From Secundilactobacillus silagei JCM 19001 (GTDB lineage: Bacteria > Bacillota > Bacilli > Lactobacillales > Lactobacillaceae): DNA of 64,000 nt. The position numbers and the translations under genes are program-made. The notes under the pieces are model-generated. The model did not search any database, was not told the DNA's origin, and saw only the letters and a program-made list of their open reading frames with translations. The stretch is taken from the NCBI RefSeq assembly GCF_002217945.1, contig NZ_BCMG01000007.1, forward strand, positions 88,987 through 152,986, in the 5' to 3' direction. Shown here one piece after another: positions 25,690-35,196 of this stretch; position 1 is the first letter of the stretch; the number at the start of each line of letters is the position of its first letter.

Positions 25690-25716
25690 TTAGCACTCGA
25701 ATATCTAGAGTGCTAA
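25690..25716. promoter_or_regulatory. CIRCE element (HrcA operator)
   Basis: Perfect TTAGCACTC-N9-GAGTGCTAA, the classical HrcA binding site, just upstream of the -35 box of hsp20. CIRCE usually controls groES/groEL and dnaK. Confidence 0.95.
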
Positions 25717-25907
25717 TTCCTTTAGAATTTAGGCTTACAAATACTGTTATATCAGCGTTTTAAAAATCACTTTAATCTACATAAAAATGACACCTACAAC
25801 TTTTTTAATTTATTATCAGTAAAGGTCAAACTTTTTATGCACTTTATTGGCTGGCTATTTTTAGCCAGTTGGTGCTTCAATAAAACCCCACCTTTTTCTA
25901 GGCTATA
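25717..25907. other. Intergenic stretch upstream of hsp20
   Basis: About 190 AT-rich bases between CIRCE and the hairpin array. It holds a short GGCTGG…CCAGTT repeat near 25850-25875, but no gene or promoter I can support. Confidence 0.4.
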
Positions 25908-26127
25908 TTGCCGAAACGCGCAATAAAATGCAGCTCCCGGCCACATAAACAAATAAGAACTTGAACCCCAAGTTCAGGGATTGGTTCTTCTATGTTCTCT
26001 TGCCGAAACGCGCACTTAAAAGCAGCTCCCGGCCACATAAACAAATAAGAACCAGAACCCCAAGTTCAGGGTTCTGGTTCTTATTTGTTTATGTGGCCGG
26101 GAGCTAAACGCTTTTAATTGCGCTCTC
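25908..26127. repeat. dhaT-distal hairpin element array (one full copy, one decayed copy)
   Basis: Minus strand from the dhaT stop: a full element (about 26127-26002) beginning GAGCGC, a hairpin with arms of some 55 bases (AGCTCCCGGCCACATAAAC outside, AACCAGAACCC inside, loop near TGAACTT) and the tip GCGCGTTTCGGCAA; then a second unit (about 26001-25909) with a shortened left arm but the same right arm and tip. The outer arm and tip match the adhE-distal array while the inner stem is different. It probably terminates dhaT. Confidence 0.87.
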
Positions 26128-27296
26128 TACTTTTGGTCATACGCTTCCTGGAACAATTTAACGATGTCTTCTTTAGTACCCTTACGTGGGTTCGAAGGTG
26201 CATTACCATCTTTCAACGCATTTTCAGCCATCAATTCGAAGTCTTCTGGCTTTGCACCAATTGACTTGATTGAGCGTGGAATGCCACAGTCGTCACACAT
26301 CTGACGCATTGCCTTGATCGACAATTCAGCAGCGTCACGCGTTGACAGACCATCAGTATTTTCACCCATGATCTTAGCTAATTCAGCAAAGCGTTCTGGA
26401 CATGCTGGAATGTTGTATTCTTCAACGATTGGTAACAGCATTGCACAGCAAACACCATGAGGGGCGTCATATTGGCCACCCAATTGGTGAGCCATGGCAT
26501 GAACGTAACCGAGGTCAGCGTTGTTGAAGGCCATCCCACCTAACATTTCAGCTTCGACCATCTTAGTACGAGCTTCAAGGTTGTGACCGTTAGCAACGGC
26601 TTCACGAAGGCTCTCTTCAACTAACTTGATTGCTTCAACACATTGGCCGTCAGTGATTTCGTTACGGTTGGTTGAAACGTATGGTTCGATTGATTGAACA
26701 AAGGTATCCATACCAGTTGCGGCAGTTAAGCCCTTAGGAATATCCAATTCAAGCATTGGATCATTGAAGGAAACCAGTGGAATGTTACGCCATGAAACAA
26801 CAACGAACTTCAGCTTAGTTTCTTCGTTAGTGATCACACAGTGACGGGTCAATTCTGAAGCAGTCCCGGCAGTGGTGTTAACGGCCATCAATGGTGGCAA
26901 TGGGTTTTCAAGTGTTTCGATACCGGCTAACTTGGTGATGTCGTCACCGTTCGTTAAAATGATACCAGTCCCTTTACCACAATCATGAGAAGAACCACCA
27001 CCAACAGTGATGATACTGTCACACTTGTTATCCAAGTACATCTTCTTGGCAGCTTGGATGTTACGGATCTTAGGGTTTGGTTCAACGCCGTCAAAGATAA
27101 CGTAATCCACACCAGCAGCTTTCAATGAATCTAAAGTTTGAGTAACTGGACCATTTTCCATACCTTCTAAGACTTTACCAGTAACGATTAATGGTTTTTT
27201 CATGTTTAGCATCTTGGCACGGTCACCAATTTTCTTGATGACACCTTTACCGAAGAAGTTGACACTAGGCATTAAGAAATCAAAATTTTCCTTCAT
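26127..27296 (-). CDS. dhaT: Iron-containing alcohol dehydrogenase, 1,3-propanediol dehydrogenase type
   Basis: 389 residues, group III metal-dependent ADH. Motifs are FLMPSVNFFGKGVIKKIG at the start, TVGGGSSHDCGKG (NAD pocket, about 97-109), NTTAGTASELTRHCVI, GMDTFVQSIEPYVS, and HAMAHQLGGQYDAPHG with the metal-binding His residues (about 263-278). The enzyme reduces 3-hydroxypropionaldehyde to 1,3-propanediol with NADH, a known electron sink of heterofermentative lactobacilli; lactaldehyde or other aldehydes are alternatives. No glycerol dehydratase genes are in this window. It is followed directly by the hairpin array. Confidence 0.92.
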   Translation of the reverse strand: MKENFDFLMPSVNFFGKGVIKKIGDRAKMLNMKKPLIVTGKVLEGMENGPVTQTLDSLKAAGVDYVIFDGVEPNPKIRNIQAAKKMYLDNKCDSIITVGGGSSHDCGKGTGIILTNGDDITKLAGIETLENPLPPLMAVNTTAGTASELTRHCVITNEETKLKFVVVSWRNIPLVSFNDPMLELDIPKGLTAATGMDTFVQSIEPYVSTNRNEITDGQCVEAIKLVEESLREAVANGHNLEARTKMVEAEMLGGMAFNNADLGYVHAMAHQLGGQYDAPHGVCCAMLLPIVEEYNIPACPERFAELAKIMGENTDGLSTRDAAELSIKAMRQMCDDCGIPRSIKSIGAKPEDFELMAENALKDGNAPSNPRKGTKEDIVKLFQEAYDQK

Positions 27297-27613
27297 GATC
27301 TACGCTCCTAATTTAAAATTGTACGTGACTTTACTTTGTTAACTTTTTAATATTAACACTGATACAAAATAGTGTAAACGTTTGACCTGACGTTTTTCTC
27401 AATCTTAACAACTACTAGTATGATTGCTATATCAATGTTTTAAGGCTTTAATAAACAAGCTTCGTTACTTTCAGCAATTTTCAAACTGCCTGTTCACCAT
27501 AAATAACTAAACAAATTACTTCACAAATAAAGGAGTTAAGCCAATTAATTATGGTCGCCATTACGCTTATCAGCCAATATTAAAAGCCTTACCATTCGGC
27601 AAGGCTTCAGAGA
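27297..27613. promoter_or_regulatory. dhaT upstream region: dyad and cre-like site
   Basis: Contains an inverted repeat TGTTAA-N10-TTAACA (27337-27358) overlapping a weak promoter (-10 TACAAT on the minus strand at 27323-27318) and a cre-like TGTAAACGTTTGAC (27373-27386). Rex-type half sites (TTGTTAA) are seen but the spacing is not canonical. The rest, up to the terminator at 27582, holds no gene. Confidence 0.45.
27582..27607 (-). terminator. Terminator of the 127-residue protein gene
   Basis: Minus strand GCCTTGCC-GAAT-GGTAAGGC followed by TTTT. Confidence 0.8.
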
Positions 27614-27997
27614 TTAATTTGTAATGTCGTGTTCGATTTCGTCCAGATGACCATCGATAATCTTTTCACCCAATACTTCACCCAACTTCTTAAGCGCATC
27701 AGTACGGGTCTTGACCTGATCCATGTCGAAAATAATGGCAGCGATATCCCCGCCAGCATAGTCAAAGTCTTCATGGTAGATAAAGCGACCAGCATTTTTA
27801 TCATTAAAATACTTGTCGACTTTTTCACCCAATCCGTAAGCCCAGTCCAAATCTTTCATTTCTGGAATGTCCTTGCGAGTAGCATAACCTTGCTTAACAA
27901 TCAGGTCGGCAGCCTTTTGAATCATTTCATCAGTATATTCAAAAGCTGGCTTGGTTGCTTCTTTATCCTTATCCTTGTCTGCACTTTTTGTTGCCAT
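27614..27997 (-). CDS. Hypothetical cytosolic protein with charged N-terminus
   Basis: 127 residues from ATG 27997, which follows AAAGGAG by nine bases; a longer frame starts upstream without a ribosome binding site. Residues 1-18 are Lys/Asp-rich (ATKSADKDKDKEATKP). The rest is mixed helical, with YTDEMIQKAADLIVKQGYATRKDIPEMKD, GRFIYHEDFDYAGGDIAAIIFDMDQ. No membrane or export signal. I do not recognise the family. It has its own terminator and faces away from the flavoprotein gene at 28268. Confidence 0.72.
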   Translation of the reverse strand: MATKSADKDKDKEATKPAFEYTDEMIQKAADLIVKQGYATRKDIPEMKDLDWAYGLGEKVDKYFNDKNAGRFIYHEDFDYAGGDIAAIIFDMDQVKTRTDALKKLGEVLGEKIIDGHLDEIEHDITN

Positions 27998-28267
27998 AAC
28001 TAAGATCTCCTTTGATTTGTGTTGCAATTTTATTTTAGCACTATTTTCCAAAAGGTGTGCGATTATGCTGTTTAGAAGCCGAGCTGACGGGACCTATTGG
28101 GCTAAAATAAACGTTTAAAAAGTGCTTTTCAGCTTTTTGACAGTGCGTGTGGGCAACGCGTAAACCGCCTCTCACCCAGCATCGCTAATTCATGGTAGAA
28201 TTAGTAATGTATCCGCTATCATTTAATTGAAAAAACTAAAAAGAATTTTTAAAAAGGAAGTTATCAC

Positions 28268-30169
28268 ATGGCAAACGATAAGCAAACATTTAAACCAGGT
28301 AAGTATACCGTTTCGGCTCAAGGTCATAACGGGACGTTCTCCATGGACGTTACTTTTTCAGCCGATCGCATTGAAGCCATTAATGTCGACCAAAAATCGG
28401 AAACCGCTGGCATCAGTGACGTCGTTTATGACCGGATTCCTGACGCAATCGTCGATGGTCAAACCCTCAACGTGGATGCCGTCACCGGCGCTTCCGAGAC
28501 TAGCCGGGGAATTATGGCCGGCGTGGCTGAAGCAATCAAGCAGGCCGGCGGAAACGCCCAAGAGTGGCAAAACCGGGATAAGTACGTGCCGAAAGTTGCC
28601 GAAAATACTGACCTGCAAACCGACGTTGTCATCATCGGTGGCGGCGGTGCTGGATTAGCAGCTGCCGCAACGGTACTGGATCAAGGCTGCAAAGTCGTAC
28701 TATTGGAAAAGGCACCGGCTTTAGGTGGGAATACCATCCGAACCGGCGGACCAATGAACGCAGCTGATCCCGATTGGCAAAACCAGTTTGACGCGTTACC
28801 GGGTGAACACCAAACCCTGCAAAACCTACTTGATATGAAGGTCGACGATATTGATTCGGAATATCAGGCTGATTTCAAAACCTTACAGTCACAGATCAAG
28901 GCTTACTTTGCTGATACGAAGGACAACAAGTCCTACCTCTTCGATTCCGTCGAACTTCACCGCATTCAAACTTATTTGGGCGGTGTCCGGACTGATTTGA
29001 AGGGTCACCGGATCTATGGTAACTACGATCTGGTCAAGACGTTAACCGATAATGATCTGGCAGCCCAGAAATGGCTCGCCAAGATTGGCGTTAAGTTCGA
29101 TACCTCAGACGTGGCCATGCCAGTCGGTGCTCTGTGGCGCCGGGGGCATAAGCCCGTGGAAAACGCTGGCTACGCTTATATTTCAGCACTCAGCGCCTAC
29201 GTGAAACACAATGGCGGTGTTATCTTAACCGACAGCCCGGTTACCCGACTGCTCTACGCTAAGGGGCACTTAAGTGGTGTCCTGGTTGAGAAACCCGGCG
29301 ACCATACCTTTACGGTTCAATCAAAAGCAGTGATCTTAACTTCTGGCGGCTTTGGTGCCAACACGGCGTTAGTTCAAAAGTACAATACTGCTTGGCAAAC
29401 CATCGATGACAATATCGCGACCACCAACGCCCCGACCATCACTGGTGATGGGATCAAATTGGGTCAGCAGGCCCACGCTGCTTTAACGGGAATGGGCTTC
29501 ATTCAAATGATGCCCGTTTCCGATCCCAAGACCGGTGAGCTTTTCTCCGGTATCCAGTGTCCACCCGCCAACTTCTTAATGGTCAACCAGCAGGGTAAGC
29601 GATTCGTCAACGAGTATGCCGAACGTGACGTTTTGGCAAAAGCAGCCTTCGATAACGGCGGCCTGTTCTATCTAATCGCCGATAATGAGATCAAGAAAAC
29701 CGCTTATAATACCAGCGAAGAACAGTTGGAACAGCAGATTAAAGACGGCCGGTTATTTAAGGCTGACACATTGGCTGATCTGGCTACCCAAATTGGCATG
29801 GATCCAAAGACGCTTGAAAAAACGGTTGCCACTTACAATTCCTACGTGGATCAAGGCAGCGACCCCGACTTCGGTAAGAGCGTCTTTGATTTGAAGGTTG
29901 AAAAGGCGCCCTTCTACGCGACACCAAGGAAACCCGCCATTCACCACACTATGGGCGGCTTGACGATCGACGCTGGTGCCCACGTGCTGGATACCGATGG
30001 CAACCGGATAAATGGCCTGTACGCAGCTGGTGAAGTGGCTGGCGGACTTCACGCCGGTAACCGTCTCGGTGGTAATTCACTGGCGGATATCTTTACGTTT
30101 GGCCCAATCGCCGCTAAGTCGGCAACCAACGAAATCGTGGATACGGTCACCTCCGCATCCATGCATTAA
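28268..30169 (+). CDS. FMN-binding/FAD fumarate reductase-like flavoprotein (flavocytochrome c family, no haem)
   Basis: 633 residues, no signal peptide, so cytosolic. Residues about 8-98 form an FMN_bind domain with [16 protein letters not shown]; the VTGAS motif is where ApbE-type transferases attach FMN covalently. Residues 118-620 form the FAD_binding_2 succinate dehydrogenase/fumarate reductase fold: [47 protein letters not shown] (Arg region used for proton delivery in relatives), [34 protein letters not shown]. Relatives reduce fumarate, urocanate or hydroxycinnamates with NADH. The exact acceptor here is unknown. It would be another NADH sink. Confidence 0.9.
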   Translation: MANDKQTFKPGKYTVSAQGHNGTFSMDVTFSADRIEAINVDQKSETAGISDVVYDRIPDAIVDGQTLNVDAVTGASETSRGIMAGVAEAIKQAGGNAQEWQNRDKYVPKVAENTDLQTDVVIIGGGGAGLAAAATVLDQGCKVVLLEKAPALGGNTIRTGGPMNAADPDWQNQFDALPGEHQTLQNLLDMKVDDIDSEYQADFKTLQSQIKAYFADTKDNKSYLFDSVELHRIQTYLGGVRTDLKGHRIYGNYDLVKTLTDNDLAAQKWLAKIGVKFDTSDVAMPVGALWRRGHKPVENAGYAYISALSAYVKHNGGVILTDSPVTRLLYAKGHLSGVLVEKPGDHTFTVQSKAVILTSGGFGANTALVQKYNTAWQTIDDNIATTNAPTITGDGIKLGQQAHAALTGMGFIQMMPVSDPKTGELFSGIQCPPANFLMVNQQGKRFVNEYAERDVLAKAAFDNGGLFYLIADNEIKKTAYNTSEEQLEQQIKDGRLFKADTLADLATQIGMDPKTLEKTVATYNSYVDQGSDPDFGKSVFDLKVEKAPFYATPRKPAIHHTMGGLTIDAGAHVLDTDGNRINGLYAAGEVAGGLHAGNRLGGNSLADIFTFGPIAAKSATNEIVDTVTSASMH

Positions 30170-30282
30170 AACTATTTCAGAATTTCTTGTAAATCGCTGT
30201 AAATACTGCTATGTTTGACTTCTCTACTAATCGATAGCCAATAAACTGCCTAGTAACAGTTAAAAAAGGAACCGACTAGCGT

Positions 30283-30288
30283 TATAAT
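30283..30288 (+). promoter_or_regulatory. Probable -10 box of the CNNM gene
   Basis: TATAAT about 50 bases before the start. The -35 region (TTAAAA at 17 bases) is poor. Confidence 0.4.
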
Positions 30289-30338
30289 GGAGAATAAACG
30301 TTAAATGTTGATTTTATTAAGAAATGAGGAATGAATTC

Positions 30339-31709
30339 TTGGATAGTGGTCAGATAATTATCAATTTGATTGTCATATTAATCACTTTCTTCGTCGCAGC
30401 TTTCTTTGTGGCTTGCGAATTTGCTTTAGTTCAATCTCGTCCGAGTGCCCTTGAAGAGGCCTTGGACAGCGGAGAAGGATCCAAAAAAAGGTTAAAACGT
30501 TCGTTGAACATGGTGACGAACTTAAACGAGTACCTTTCAACCACCCAAGTGGGGGTTTCAGTCGCAGGAATTATTTTAGGCTGGTTAGGTGAGTCGACGA
30601 TTTCGTCCATCTTGCTTGACCTACTCAACATTACCCACACTAATCCGGGTGGTGCGACGGCTCACGCGATCGGTGCTGTGTTCGGTGTTCTCTTATTGAC
30701 TTACTTAGAAGTGGTCTTTACTGAAATTGTCCCTAAAAACATTTCTATCGATATGCCATTAAAGGTCCTCCGGCTCGTGACGACCCCGTTGCATTACTGT
30801 CACATCATCTTCTACCCCTTTGTCTGGTTGCTCAATACTTCCGCTAGTGGGGTAGTGAAGCTGCTGGGACTTCCAGTCGCTAATGAGAGTGATGAAGTCT
30901 TTTCACAGGCTGAAATTTTAAGCCTGTCCCGTAACGCCGTCGCTGGTGGCGAATTGGAGAAAAACGATTACGTCTACATGCAGCGGGCCTTTGAACTAAA
31001 CGATAAAGTGGCTAAGGATATTATGATCGACCGAACCGCTTTGATCGTGATCGATATCACTGCCAACGTTAAAGAAGCCATTAACATGTATCTGCAAAAG
31101 AAGTTCTCGCGCTTACCCGTTGTGGCTCACGGTGATAAAGATAAGATCTTAGGCTATATTTATAACTATGACCTGATTCGTCAGCAGCAAGTCGATTCAA
31201 CGATTCACATTGATCGCTTGTTGCGGCATATTTCTACCACGCCTGAATCAACACCGATCACTGAAGTGCTCCAACAGATGATTCGCAAACAAACACCAAT
31301 CGTGGTTGTGGTCGATGAATATGGCGGTACCTCAGGGATCATTACTGATAAGGATATTTACGAAGAACTCTTTGGCACCGTCCGCGATGAAATCGATGAT
31401 TCTTCTAATGAAGATATCTTTAAGCAGCCCAATGGCACTTACCAAGTCAGTGGTAAAATGACAACTTATGATTTCGAACGTTACTTTGATGTCGATATTA
31501 AGGAATTTGAAACAAACGACGTGGTCACGCTGGCTGGTTCCATTCTGGATAATCATCCCGACGTCAAGCAAGGCACCGTCCTCCACATTGATAACTTTGA
31601 TTTCAAAGTGGTGGATTACGAAAACTCGTTCATTAACTGGTTTGAAGTTACCGTGAACGAACCCGCGCCTGCTGACGACGATGATGATAAAGATAAAGAT
31701 GATGAGTAA
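30339..31709 (+). CDS. CNNM/HlyC-CorC family transporter-like protein with CBS pair
   Basis: About 456 residues. The N-terminal DUF21 (CNNM) domain with three to four helices (about 1-195) contains FVACEFALVQSRPSALEE and YLEVVFTEIVPKNISID. A CBS pair (about 205-335) follows (IMIDRTALIVIDITANVKEAINMYLQKKFSRLPVV, PIVVVVDEYGGTSGIIT), then a CorC_HlyC domain (about 350-435) and an acidic DDDDDKDKDDE tail. Family members move or sense Mg2+ or Na+. GAGGA is eight bases before TTG 30339, which I take as start; an in-frame ATG at 30324 has no good ribosome binding site. Confidence 0.88.
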   Translation: MDSGQIIINLIVILITFFVAAFFVACEFALVQSRPSALEEALDSGEGSKKRLKRSLNMVTNLNEYLSTTQVGVSVAGIILGWLGESTISSILLDLLNITHTNPGGATAHAIGAVFGVLLLTYLEVVFTEIVPKNISIDMPLKVLRLVTTPLHYCHIIFYPFVWLLNTSASGVVKLLGLPVANESDEVFSQAEILSLSRNAVAGGELEKNDYVYMQRAFELNDKVAKDIMIDRTALIVIDITANVKEAINMYLQKKFSRLPVVAHGDKDKILGYIYNYDLIRQQQVDSTIHIDRLLRHISTTPESTPITEVLQQMIRKQTPIVVVVDEYGGTSGIITDKDIYEELFGTVRDEIDDSSNEDIFKQPNGTYQVSGKMTTYDFERYFDVDIKEFETNDVVTLAGSILDNHPDVKQGTVLHIDNFDFKVVDYENSFINWFEVTVNEPAPADDDDDKDKDDE

Positions 31710-31719
31710 CTGAATAGTT

Positions 31720-31767
31720 AAAAATGGTTTGTTTATCAGCGTAAAACTGATAAGCAAACCATTTTTT
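31720..31767 (+). terminator. Terminator of the CNNM gene
   Basis: AAAAATGGTTTG-T-TTATCAG pairs with CTGATAA-G-CAAACCATTTTTTT, long stem, seven-base loop. Confidence 0.88.
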
Positions 31768-31851
31768 TGTGACTTTATAAATAAACGCTTGGTTGGTCAT
31801 TAATCTTTAATTTGGCTGGGCCATGCCAGCTGATTTTCAGTTAAACTAGGT

Positions 31852-33294
31852 TTATTCTGCTGAAAGTTGGTCCGAAATGAGCTTGGCCACCACTTTAATG
31901 CCACGCTCAAACACGGTTTCATCCGCAAAAGCGTAAGATAGGCGCACATTTTGTTGCGCCCCCTTGCCATATACCGAACCGGGGTTTAACAGCACCCCCG
32001 CTTGAGCAGCCACGTTAAACAACCGCTGAACGTTGATCTTCGACGCTAACGTTAGCCAAATATAGAACCCACCAGCTGGGATTTGCCAAGTTGCGACACT
32101 ACTGAGTTCCCTTTTCAAAACGGTTACGGCGTGGTCGCGCCGCCGTTTAAGCTGCTGACGCAACCGGTTTAAATACTGATCATAATCCGCATCATTTAAC
32201 ACTTCAGTCAACACCATCTGAGACAGCGAACTAGCGCCATAATCGGTCTGCATTTTAACGTCCGCCAGTCGCTTGATGATCGACTGCGGCCCCACGATCC
32301 AGCCAATTCGCATACCAGGTGCCAGTGATTTGGAGATCGACCCTAAGTACAACACGTTGCCGGCCGTATCAAGGGCTTTTAGCGGTTGCGGCGGTCGCGT
32401 GTCTAACCACAGATCCTGATAGGCGCTGTCTTCGATAATAGGTAGCTGGCGTTCTTGGGCGTACTGAATCAAGTCTTCACGGCGCTGCCGGGACATGACC
32501 TCACCATCTGGATTATCAAAGGTGGGGATCACGTACAGCAACCGCTGGCGGTCTTCAGCCGCGATGTGCCAGTACTGCAGTCCCTCACCATCCGTTGGCA
32601 GCGACTTAAAGTGCGCGTGGACTGACTGCAGCACCCGTAGTGATTTCAGGTAACTCGCCGGTGTGGTGTAGACCGTCGCCCCCTGTGCCAGCAGTGACAC
32701 AGCAATCAATTGCAGGGACTGCAATGAGCCGGAAGTGATCAGCACATTTTCAGCCGTTGTTTCGATCCCCCAGTTCGCTAGCCGGGAGACGATCGCCTCG
32801 CGCAACGCCTGAGAGCCCATGGGCGGTAAATAATTCAGATTCGTTAATTTAGCTGCCGCTTGTTTCATGGCTTTTTGAACCAAGTCAACCGGGAATAGCT
32901 CCGGACCAATTTCTCCGGTACTTAACCGAATTTTGGTCTGCGTCTCGACTTCATTGATCCGCTGAATCGTTTCTTGATTCGCTTCAAATTCACCCGAATC
33001 AATGTAATGCTGCCAGTCCACCGGCTGCTGGATCATGGTTGACCAGCTGTTGCTGGCGATCCGGGTACCGCCACCAAATGCCGTGGTTAAAACCCCATCG
33101 GACAATAATGTCGTCATGGCTTTACTAATGGTACTGCGGTTGACGTGAAACTGTTCAGCGAGTTGTCGCTGCGAGGGTAATTGACCGCCGATCGGCCAGT
33201 CACCAGTTTGAATATGCTGGATAAAGGTATTAATGATCTGCTGATAGACGGGAATTGCACTATCGGTATCAGGTCGCCAGTCTAGTTGAATCAT
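31852..33294 (-). CDS. MocR/PdxR-type regulator (GntR helix-turn-helix fused to class I aminotransferase fold)
   Basis: 480 residues. The GntR winged helix is at about 10-75 (PVYQQIINTFIQHIQTGDWPIGGQLPSQRQLAEQFHVNRSTISKAM). An aminotransferase-like domain follows (about 120-475) with GEIGPELFP, SGSLQSLQL, VIPTFDNPDGEVMSRQRR and the PLP-lysine motif LGSISKSLAPGMRIGWIVG. MocR proteins sense PLP, GABA or other amino compounds and often control the divergent gene. Here the divergent gene, 46 bases away, encodes a LysE-type amino acid exporter, so control of amino acid efflux is the simplest reading. Confidence 0.93.
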   Translation of the reverse strand: MIQLDWRPDTDSAIPVYQQIINTFIQHIQTGDWPIGGQLPSQRQLAEQFHVNRSTISKAMTTLLSDGVLTTAFGGGTRIASNSWSTMIQQPVDWQHYIDSGEFEANQETIQRINEVETQTKIRLSTGEIGPELFPVDLVQKAMKQAAAKLTNLNYLPPMGSQALREAIVSRLANWGIETTAENVLITSGSLQSLQLIAVSLLAQGATVYTTPASYLKSLRVLQSVHAHFKSLPTDGEGLQYWHIAAEDRQRLLYVIPTFDNPDGEVMSRQRREDLIQYAQERQLPIIEDSAYQDLWLDTRPPQPLKALDTAGNVLYLGSISKSLAPGMRIGWIVGPQSIIKRLADVKMQTDYGASSLSQMVLTEVLNDADYDQYLNRLRQQLKRRRDHAVTVLKRELSSVATWQIPAGGFYIWLTLASKINVQRLFNVAAQAGVLLNPGSVYGKGAQQNVRLSYAFADETVFERGIKVVAKLISDQLSAE

Positions 33295-33340
33295 TGCGAT
33301 CCTTCTTTCACTAATATGTCGCTTTAAAGGAGTTTTTCAG

Positions 33341-33958
33341 ATGTTTAATTTACTTAAAGGCCTGTTATTTGGCCTCGCTTACGTTGCCCCGATCGGCATG
33401 CAAAACCTGTACGTCATCAATACTGCTCTGGATCAGCCCAGACATCGAGCTTATTTGATTGCTGGTATCGTCATCTTCTTTGATATTTCGTTATCGCTGG
33501 CCTGCTTTTTTGGCGTGGGTCAGCTGTTAACGGCCGTCCCCCTATTAAAATTACTGCTGTGGGCGGGTGGCGGCTCCTTTATCACCGTGCTGGGCATCCA
33601 GCTGATTCGGTCTACAACCACACCTTTAGACGTGGGCAGTCCGCAAAAGGCCTTCCACTATCGCGCTGCCATTCTAGCCGCCTTTTCAATTGCTTGGCTA
33701 AACCCGCAGGCCATCTTGGACGGTACTATGCTGCTCGGTGCCTTCCGGGCTTCACTGCCGGGCATTAAGGGCGATTTGTTTGTCAGTGGCGTCGCGATTT
33801 CTTCTTTCCTGTGGTTCACTGGTCTGACAACCATTGTCAGCCTGCTAAAATCACAGTTGAATGCCAAGATCCTCACCTGGATCAACCGGGTCTGCGGCGT
33901 CGTCATGTTAGGCTACGCTGTTAAACTCTTAAGCCAGTTTGTCGGCGCGTTGCTGTAG
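33341..33958 (+). CDS. LysE-family amino acid exporter
   Basis: 205 residues, about six transmembrane helices. Family marks at the start are LLFGLAYVAPIGMQNLYVINTAL (GP.GxQN-like motif of LysE/RhtB) and the middle stretch AAFSIAWLNPQAILDG (NP motif) before helix 4. LysE transporters export basic amino acids. TAAAGGAG lies upstream of ATG 33341. It is divergent from a MocR regulator, which probably controls it. Substrate is not resolved by sequence reading. Confidence 0.9.
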   Translation: MFNLLKGLLFGLAYVAPIGMQNLYVINTALDQPRHRAYLIAGIVIFFDISLSLACFFGVGQLLTAVPLLKLLLWAGGGSFITVLGIQLIRSTTTPLDVGSPQKAFHYRAAILAAFSIAWLNPQAILDGTMLLGAFRASLPGIKGDLFVSGVAISSFLWFTGLTTIVSLLKSQLNAKILTWINRVCGVVMLGYAVKLLSQFVGALL

Positions 33959-33965
33959 GCTGGTC

Positions 33966-34541
33966 TTAGAGTCCCTCAGTCGGATTCAGCACGAATTCCT
34001 GCAAGCGGTCGCCAAACTGAATGACGGAATCGTTTTTACCGTGCCGCAATTGCCACAGTAAAAACAGCATCACGTTACTGGCATAAAGATCGCTGAGATA
34101 GTCTAGCGGCAGCTGAAATTCGTCAGGTAATTCTACCCGTTGAAAATAATCGTAAGCCGTTGACCGTAAAATCTGTTTAAAATTCCGTTCGAGGTCCGCA
34201 GTTTCCGTGTGGATCTCAAACAACTGCAGTAAGATCTCGCGGTATTGGGTAAGTGCAATAATGAGTACTTTAACGGTATTGGAGCCAATCTCTGGTGTAT
34301 GTATTCTAAAACGCTGATCCACGATCTTGCGAAAAACTTCCGTATATTCCGCAACCAGTTTTTCTAAAAGATCGTATTTATCATAGTAATGACTGTAAAA
34401 AGTTGACCGGCCAATTCGTGCGCGTTTACTGATATCCTGCACCGTCATGGTCTTAAAGCCCTTTTCTTTAAGTAGACCAAAGAAGGCTTTCGTAATTTGT
34501 TCGTTCGTCCGCCGAACCCTTAAATCCTGTTTCTCCGTCAT
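33966..34541 (-). CDS. TetR/AcrR-family regulator
   Basis: 191 residues from ATG 34541 (AGGGGTGAGAAA before it; a longer frame begins upstream). Helix-turn-helix at about 12-58: RRTNEQITKAFFGLLKEKGFKTMTVQDISKRARIGRSTFYSHYYDKYDLLEKL. The C-terminal helical domain resembles the TetR_C_8/DhaS type common in lactobacilli. It is divergent from the nrdI-nfrA pair, 175 bases apart, which makes that pair its likely target. Confidence 0.9.
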   Translation of the reverse strand: MTEKQDLRVRRTNEQITKAFFGLLKEKGFKTMTVQDISKRARIGRSTFYSHYYDKYDLLEKLVAEYTEVFRKIVDQRFRIHTPEIGSNTVKVLIIALTQYREILLQLFEIHTETADLERNFKQILRSTAYDYFQRVELPDEFQLPLDYLSDLYASNVMLFLLWQLRHGKNDSVIQFGDRLQEFVLNPTEGL

Positions 34542-34716
34542 TTTCTCACCCCTGTAGTCTTTGATCATCCCGATTTTAGTCGCTTAAAATGGTAGCGCTG
34601 TTTCTTGCTTTCAAACTAATAGATAGCTTACAATTAAATAGTAACACTATCCGTATGTATCACGCCTACCACCAACACAATATCTACCATTATAGCGATA
34701 ATTGGAGGAGAAAACT

Positions 34717-35184
34717 ATGGAACCAATCCGAATTTTATTTATTTCAATTGAAGGTAATACGCGAAACTTCGTTGAACATTTGACCCACTACGCAATGGCA
34801 CAGCATATCAAAAATAAGGGCTTACCAGAAATTGAAGCGACCGAAATTTCCGAACAGACTGACTTTGCGGATGAAACTAAACCCTTCTTCTGCTTCGTAC
34901 CAACTTACTTGGACGGTGGTAACGGTATCGACAATGGTGTCAAGGAACTGATGACTAATGTGATGGGCGAATATATCGACTACCACGATAACGCTAAACA
35001 GCTGATTGGCGTCGTGGGCAGCGGCAATAAAAACTTTAACGAGCAGTATTGCCTCACCGCCCGGCGTTACTGCCAAAAATTTGACGCCCCCTTTATCGCT
35101 GACTACGAATTACGGGGCGTACCGGCCGATGAAACGCGGGTTTACAAAAAACTCGTTGAACGGCTGCAACTATTGGATCTCTAA
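34717..35184 (+). CDS. nrdI: NrdI-like flavodoxin
   Basis: 155 residues from ATG 34717 (GGAGGAG six bases upstream). The N-terminal RILFISIEGNTRNFVEHL is the FMN phosphate loop of NrdI. DGGNGIDNGVKELMTNVMGEYIDYHDNAKQLIGVVGSGNKNFNEQYCLTARRYCQKFDAPFI gives the NrdI-specific GSGNRNF loop. NrdI supplies the oxidant for the dimanganese cofactor of class Ib ribonucleotide reductase. nrdE, nrdF and nrdH are not adjacent, which is unusual. The partner here is a nitroreductase-like flavin reductase 12 bases downstream. Confidence 0.9.
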   Translation: MEPIRILFISIEGNTRNFVEHLTHYAMAQHIKNKGLPEIEATEISEQTDFADETKPFFCFVPTYLDGGNGIDNGVKELMTNVMGEYIDYHDNAKQLIGVVGSGNKNFNEQYCLTARRYCQKFDAPFIADYELRGVPADETRVYKKLVERLQLLDL

Positions 35185-35196
35185 GGAAGTGAGTTC

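Noticed and set aside
28227..28658. 143-codon plus-strand frame at the start of the flavoprotein gene
   Set aside because: Shadow frame of the FMN/FAD reductase; the latter has clear domains and a ribosome binding site.
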